In this document: positions 34,225 through 38,703 of the stretch, piece by piece
Position numbering within the stretch: the stretch's first letter is position 1
Layout of the letters: each line of letters starts with the position of its first letter
DNA from: Byssovorax sp.
Lineage (GTDB): Bacteria; Myxococcota_A; Polyangia; Polyangiales; Polyangiaceae
DNA: 38,703 bases
Assembly (NCBI GenBank): GCA_025362495.1
Contig: JANYGI010000149.1
Span: forward strand, 1-38,703
Reading direction: 5' to 3'
Notes under the pieces: model-generated
What the model was told of the DNA's origin: nothing
What the model saw: the letters and a program-made list of their open reading frames with translations, nothing else
The model's database searches: none
Made by a program: the position numbers and the translations under genes

Positions 34225-34262
34225 CGAAGTCGAGCGCGGCCTGGGAATCGCGCTCGACTTCG
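34225..34262 (+). terminator. 14-bp perfect stem after kbl
   Basis: CGAAGTCGAGCGCG (34225-34238), a 10-nt loop, then CGCGCTCGACTTCG (34249-34262). It starts nine bases after the kbl stop. No T-tract follows, so it may end transcription by structure alone or protect the mRNA end. Confidence 0.7.
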
Positions 34263-34393
34263 CCACGCGGCAAATAATGGGATGCTGTCGGAAAGTAGAA
34301 TCCCATCCTATGGCCAAATTGCAATTCCTTGTAGACTTCGACACATTGCGCTGCGACCATCTTAACAGAATTCGTTCTTATGCGAGAATCTTC

Positions 34394-36865
34394 ATGAAGC
34401 ATTACTTGTGGGTTGGACTCTTACTTTCCACAGGATTCGGGCCTATTTTGGCTGCGGATGCTGGCAAACCTCTGAAATTGCCGGACGGAATTAGTGCCGA
34501 CAAACTCACCGATGTCAAGGAGGCAGCCAAAATCGCGGATCAGCTCGACAAGGAGTACCCTGCTCCGCAATCGGAAGCTGTGAAAATGCTCACGGCGATT
34601 CTGCGTGGCTCGCAATTGGAAGGCAAAGACGGTTGGTTCGGCCCAGCCCAAAGCCGCTACGACTTCGCTTGGCTCGCCGCACGGGCCGGAGCCGATCCGA
34701 AAGCCGTCACATTGCCACGCAGCAAGTTCGCAGCGTCGGCCAAACTGTTCGACATGCTCGACCGCGACGGCGATGGTGCTTTGACCCCCAGCGACCTCGA
34801 TTGGTCGGATCGCAGTTCCTACGTCATTCGTGCCAACATCATCAGTGGAATTTTCCGCAGGCTCGACCGCAGCGGCGATGGCAAACTGACTCGTGAAGAG
34901 TCGGATGCGTTCTTCAAGTTCCTGTCCGCCGGCAAGGATTCGTTCACGGCCGACGACATGCGCCGGGCACTCATTCCACGCGGCGCCGGCGGCTTCAATC
35001 CCGGCGATGCCCCCACCATCCCGGTCTTGGTCAAAGGGCTGTTCGCCGGCGAGATCGGTTCCATGAGCGAAGGCCCGAAACTCAACGAGGCCGCACCGGA
35101 CTTCACCCTGAAAACAGTGGACGGAAGCGAAACGGTGCAGTTGTCGAAACTCACGGGAAAAAAGCCGGTCGTCCTGGTCTTTGGCAACTTCACCTGCGGC
35201 CCATTCCGCGGCCTTTACCCCGATGTCGAAGCGATCTACCGTCGCCACAAAGATGCCGCAATCTTCGTGATGGTCTATGTGCGGGAGGCCCACCCGACCG
35301 ACGGCTGGAAGATGGATTCCAATGGACGCATGGGCGTGAAAGTAAAGCAGCCCACCACGAACGCGGAACGCAACGAGGTCTGCGAACAGTTCCAGAAGAA
35401 AATGAACCCCGGCATCACTTTGCTTGTGGATGATATCTCGGACCCCGCCGGCTCGGCCTACAGCGGCATGCCCGCCCGGCTTTACGTGATCGATCCGAAG
35501 GGCAAAGTGGCCTACAAGAGCGGTCGCGGGCCGTTCGGCTTCAAACCCGGTGAACTTGAGCAGGCCCTGGTCATGAACATGATGGAAAACACGCCGGAAG
35601 CCGACGCCAAACCGGCCCGACTGATGACCGACGAAGCCGCGTGGGCCAAGATGCCGAAAGTGGAAGCCGGCGGTGGCGTGCCGCTGCCGAACTGGGTCAA
35701 AGCCGTGGCGACCCATCTGCCACGCACGGCGGCGGCCATGCTGCTCCTGGATGAGGCCCAGCGGACGAAAGGGCCACTCGCCCCGGCTCTCCGAGCGAAG
35801 ATGCGTTGGGCCATCGCCAAGGCGAACCGCTGCGAGTATTCGCAACTGACGGCTTTGGCCGACTTGAATCGGGAAAGCGGTGCCGAGGCCGTCAAAATCC
35901 TGACCGGCGACGCGGCCCAGTGGCCGGCCGACGACCGCGAGCCGCTTGAGTTTGCCCGCATGTTGACGCTCGATGCACCGAAGGTGACTGATGCCCAGTT
36001 CGCCGCCTTGCAAAAGCGGTTCGGCGACAAGAAAGTTGCTGCGATGGTATACCTCGCGGCCTACGGCAACTTCCAAGATCGGTTGCTCCTCGGGCTGGCG
36101 GTTCCGCTCGAAACGGACGGCCCGATGGCACCGTTGACGGTGACGTTTGCCCCCGGTGCGCTCCAATCCGCTCCGCTGTTGCCGGAACAAAAGGAGCTAC
36201 CCAAACTGCTCGCCTCTGGCGAGTCGGTGGTGCCCGCCGAACCGAATTGGTCGAAGTTGTCGTTCGACGATTTGCAAACCCGGTTGGAGAAACAGCGGGA
36301 TCGCAAACCGCGCCTGGCGATCCCGAAATGGGACGACGTGAAAAGTGGTCTTCCAGCCGCATTCACCACGAAGCCGACGCGGATCATCTGGACGCTCTTC
36401 GGGTATGGATACGTCCCCGAACTGGCTGTGCCGTGGTCGGTCTGCACCAGAACCATGTGGGCGGAATCGCAGCAAGATCGCGTGTTCGAAGAAAGTTTGT
36501 TCTGGATCCAAACTCGGACGATTCAGTGCAACTACTGCATGGGCCACTGCGAAATGCTGCTGGAAGTCGCGGGGCTCGACAAGAAAGCGGTGGCAGAACG
36601 GACACGCCGGCTCGCGGGGGACGACTGGAGCTGCTTCACGCCAATGGAACAACGTGCGTATGCCTATGCACGGAAACTCACGGCCACACCGTGGGATTTG
36701 ACCACCGCCGACTACCGAGCACTGGAAAAAGACTCTGGGCCTGACAAAGCGATGTTCACGTTCTGGTGGCTCTGCCGTGGGCTGTACATGACCCGCGTTT
36801 CAGATGGGTTTCAACTGCCACTCGAGCGCGAAAACGTCTTCGGCGATCTCCCGGTTAAAAGGTAA
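34394..36865 (+). CDS. Exported EF-hand / deiodinase-like thioredoxin-fold / double AhpD-like fusion protein
   Basis: 823 residues from the ATG at 34394, which gives a clean signal peptide (hydrophobic VGLLLSTGFGPILAA). Two EF-hands follow: DRDGDGALT (Asp123-125-127) and DRSGDGKLT (from Asp158). Residues about 225-400 match the iodothyronine deiodinase family: VLVFGNFTCGPF with Cys268 where deiodinases have selenocysteine (codon TGC), VYVREAHPTDGW, and RLYVIDPKGKVAYKSGRGPFGF. Two AhpD/carboxymuconolactone-decarboxylase-like domains follow: one with a broken motif CEYS (480-483), one with CNYC-x2-H (712-718). It is probably a periplasmic redox enzyme; iodide chemistry is not implied. The gene stands alone. 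Confidence 0.85.
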   Translation: MKHYLWVGLLLSTGFGPILAADAGKPLKLPDGISADKLTDVKEAAKIADQLDKEYPAPQSEAVKMLTAILRGSQLEGKDGWFGPAQSRYDFAWLAARAGADPKAVTLPRSKFAASAKLFDMLDRDGDGALTPSDLDWSDRSSYVIRANIISGIFRRLDRSGDGKLTREESDAFFKFLSAGKDSFTADDMRRALIPRGAGGFNPGDAPTIPVLVKGLFAGEIGSMSEGPKLNEAAPDFTLKTVDGSETVQLSKLTGKKPVVLVFGNFTCGPFRGLYPDVEAIYRRHKDAAIFVMVYVREAHPTDGWKMDSNGRMGVKVKQPTTNAERNEVCEQFQKKMNPGITLLVDDISDPAGSAYSGMPARLYVIDPKGKVAYKSGRGPFGFKPGELEQALVMNMMENTPEADAKPARLMTDEAAWAKMPKVEAGGGVPLPNWVKAVATHLPRTAAAMLLLDEAQRTKGPLAPALRAKMRWAIAKANRCEYSQLTALADLNRESGAEAVKILTGDAAQWPADDREPLEFARMLTLDAPKVTDAQFAALQKRFGDKKVAAMVYLAAYGNFQDRLLLGLAVPLETDGPMAPLTVTFAPGALQSAPLLPEQKELPKLLASGESVVPAEPNWSKLSFDDLQTRLEKQRDRKPRLAIPKWDDVKSGLPAAFTTKPTRIIWTLFGYGYVPELAVPWSVCTRTMWAESQQDRVFEESLFWIQTRTIQCNYCMGHCEMLLEVAGLDKKAVAERTRRLAGDDWSCFTPMEQRAYAYARKLTATPWDLTTADYRALEKDSGPDKAMFTFWWLCRGLYMTRVSDGFQLPLERENVFGDLPVKR

Positions 36866-37026
36866 AATCGTTACATGCGGGCCGAAGATTCGACGATTAT
36901 TGATGTTTCGGCCCCATTGACTCACCTCCACACATTACTTAGACTTTTCCACACCCAACTTGGAACCTCCATGGGGGCAGTCACGGAAGGCTCGTTTCAA
37001 TCACCTTGCTTCTGGAGTCCACTCCG

Positions 37027-38703
37027 ATGCTCACGCACTTCCTCTCCCGGCTCTACCGTCCTACCGCACAAATTCGACCCGCTTCTAAAACGCGTGCTCG
37101 ACTGCTTAACTTGGAAGCGTTGGAAGCTCGGGATGTGCCCGCCGTGATCTACGCCCTGAACGAGACCAACGGGCTGTTCCGGTTCGACAGTGCGACCCCG
37201 GCCACCGTTTCGACCCCCGTCGCCATCACGGGCTTGGGTGTCGGTGAAACACTCCGGGGCATCGACTTCCGCCCACGCACCGGCCAGTTGATCGGGAGCA
37301 CAGTTGCCACGTCGAGCATTAACAACTCCGTCGTGAAAACGTACCGCATCAACCCGACGACGGGGGTGGCCACCCTCATCGGAGCCACGGCGGCCGCATT
37401 GCCGCAAGCGGGCGATGTGGACACGGGGTACGACTTCAACCCGACGGTGGATCGCATCCGCTTCGTCAACGACAACCCGAACAAGGAGAACGCCCGGTTG
37501 AACCCCAACACCGGGCTTCTGGCCGGCGACGACACCGACCTGACGTTCGTCGCGCCGGCGCTCGGCGACATCGTCGGCGCCGCTTACGACCGCAACACCG
37601 ACCGGCAGAATGCGACGCTCCTGAAAACAACGCTGTACGTCATCGACGAGAACGGCAACAACTTAGCCATCATCGGGGGCATTGATGGTGCCGGGCCGGG
37701 TGGCCCGAACGCCGGGGTCGTCACCGCCGTCGGGCCAATCGGTTTCAACGTGAGCGGTGGAGCAGATGTGGGTTTTGATATTGTGGAGACGCTAGATACG
37801 GCGACGAACAACAACGGCAATGGGACAGCGTTCGCCGCATTTACCACCAACTTGACGTTGAACTCGCTCTACACCATCAATCTGACAACCGGGGCGGCCA
37901 CGCTCGTCGGACAGATCGGCGACGGCAGCGGAATTCGCGGTTTGGCCGTAGCACCGGAAGGCGTGGTGGTCGTCGGCTCCGGTACCGGGGCCAACGGCGA
38001 CGTTCGTTTGTTTGACCCAACTACCGGGGCCCTGCGGATCGGGATCGTCCCGTTCGCGGGCTTCCAAGGTGGCGTCCGTGTCGCCGCCGGCGACGTCAAC
38101 GGCGACGGTATCCCCGATGCGGTGGTCACCGCCGTCGCGGCCCAAGGTCACGTCAAGGTGTTCGACGGCATCTCCGGGGCCGAGATCCGCAGCTTCTTCG
38201 CCTTCACGGGCTTCCAAGGCACCGTCAACGTCTCGACCGGCGACGTCAACGGCGACGGCTTCGCCGATATCCTCGTCTCGGCCAACGGGGCACCGGGCGG
38301 ACACGTCAAAGCGTTCAGCGGCCGCGACGGCACGGAACTCGCCAGCTTCTTCGCCTACGAGGGCTTCTTCGGCAACGTGACCGTATCGGCCGCCGACTTC
38401 GACAACAACGGCGTCAAAGAGATCGTGACCGCCGCCGCGGCCAACGGGCACGTGAAAGTGTTCACCGGCACCGGCACGGCGTTCACTTCGGCCACGCTGC
38501 CGACCTTTGTCAACAGCTTCTTCGCCTTCGACGGCTTCGGTACCGGCGATGTCAACGTGGCCGCTGGCGACCTGAACGGCGACGGCATCGCCGATATCGT
38601 CGTTTCGAGCGGGGTAGGCACGCAGGGCCACGTCAAAGGGTTCAACGGGTCGACCCACGCCGTGCTCGCCAGCTTCTTCGCCTTCGCCGGGTCGACCACG
38701 GGC
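37027..38703 (+). CDS. Planctomycete surface protein: DUF4394 domain plus FG-GAP-like repeats (3' end outside window)
   Basis: 559 residues from the ATG at 37027, open to the window edge. The N-terminus has a basic stretch and LLNLEALEARDVPA, the LExLExR-type motif found at the start of exported proteins in Gemmataceae. Residues about 40-300 match DUF4394: VIYALNETNGLFRFDS, LRGIDFRPRTGQLIG, TTGVATLIG, YDFNPTVDRIRFVND. From about 325 come VCBS/FG-GAP-like repeats with calcium-type loops DVNGDGIPD, DVNGDGFAD, DFDNNGVKE and DLNGDGIAD, spaced 50-58 residues. Such proteins are large extracellular or adhesive propellers. The upstream gap of 161 bp shows nothing clear. Confidence 0.9.
   Translation, partial: MLTHFLSRLYRPTAQIRPASKTRARLLNLEALEARDVPAVIYALNETNGLFRFDSATPATVSTPVAITGLGVGETLRGIDFRPRTGQLIGSTVATSSINNSVVKTYRINPTTGVATLIGATAAALPQAGDVDTGYDFNPTVDRIRFVNDNPNKENARLNPNTGLLAGDDTDLTFVAPALGDIVGAAYDRNTDRQNATLLKTTLYVIDENGNNLAIIGGIDGAGPGGPNAGVVTAVGPIGFNVSGGADVGFDIVETLDTATNNNGNGTAFAAFTTNLTLNSLYTINLTTGAATLVGQIGDGSGIRGLAVAPEGVVVVGSGTGANGDVRLFDPTTGALRIGIVPFAGFQGGVRVAAGDVNGDGIPDAVVTAVAAQGHVKVFDGISGAEIRSFFAFTGFQGTVNVSTGDVNGDGFADILVSANGAPGGHVKAFSGRDGTELASFFAYEGFFGNVTVSAADFDNNGVKEIVTAAAANGHVKVFTGTGTAFTSATLPTFVNSFFAFDGFGTGDVNVAAGDLNGDGIADIVVSSGVGTQGHVKGFNGSTHAVLASFFAFAGSTTG
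38191..38703. repeat. In-gene repeats of about 153-171 bp encoding FG-GAP-like units
   Basis: The block AGCTTCTTCG recurs at 38191, 38344 and 38671, with a shifted equal at 38515, each followed by CCTWC and a GGCTTC-type word. The spacing is 153, 171 and 156 bp. A more diverged unit precedes it near 38036. Such repeats can confuse short-read assembly near the contig end. Confidence 0.7.

Overview
The window joins two kinds of DNA. From 1 to about 32.4 kb the sequence is very GC-rich, with almost only G or C at third codon positions. It carries many lipoproteins with Ala/Pro/Ser/Asp-rich linkers, a DUF2330 protein with a MYXO-CTERM-like tail, and a DUF1592/DUF1552 pair. This points to a myxobacterium of the Polyangia type (Myxococcota). 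From about 32.5 kb to the end, GC drops clearly, GAA/CAA/AAT/CGA/TTG codons become common, and the genes look planctomycetal. They are a Kbl-type enzyme, an EF-hand/deiodinase-like/AhpD-like fusion, and a DUF4394 plus FG-GAP surface protein opening with the LExLExR export motif typical of Gemmataceae. The switch lies inside one open DedA-family gene, in its most conserved segment. A chimeric metagenomic contig is the simplest explanation; a real recombination event is the alternative.

Layout. 1-4.1 kb: the end of a SnoaL-domain protein (probably an ECF sigma factor), then leftward genes for a lipid-anchored SPFH/band-7 protein, a small lipoprotein and a GT-C-like membrane protein. 4.2-8.3 kb: a coupled rightward operon of a propeller/di-haem cytochrome lipoprotein and two more lipoproteins. 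8.3-8.6 kb: a gene-free stretch with a 21-bp tandem repeat and a long imperfect hairpin. 8.7-10.0 kb: DUF2330 protein, closed by a bidirectional terminator.

10.1-16.9 kb is the most system-like part. A CHAT protease and a calcineurin-like phosphoesterase run leftward. Head to head with them, a GAF-like protein, a small cytoplasmic subtilisin and a TPR protein run rightward. Every junction inside each arm overlaps, and both proteases keep their catalytic residues. This looks like a two-protease signalling or conflict module with no recognisable toxin, pore or NTPase.

16.9-32 kb: a flavin reductase, a propeller lipoprotein, an orphan lipoprotein whose ribosome binding site sits in a hairpin, an SDR next to a LysR remnant, the DUF1592/DUF1552 pair, RadC, a CinA-N/MoaB-like protein with XseB, a degenerate DisA_N-like protein divergent from a cyclic-nucleotide-binding protein, a class II photolyase, a PEBP lipoprotein, and an aldo/keto reductase. 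The last of these and the DedA gene appear to have leaderless promoters.

No rRNA, tRNA, CRISPR array, transposase or phage gene was recognised. All calls come from reading the sequence; no database search was possible.
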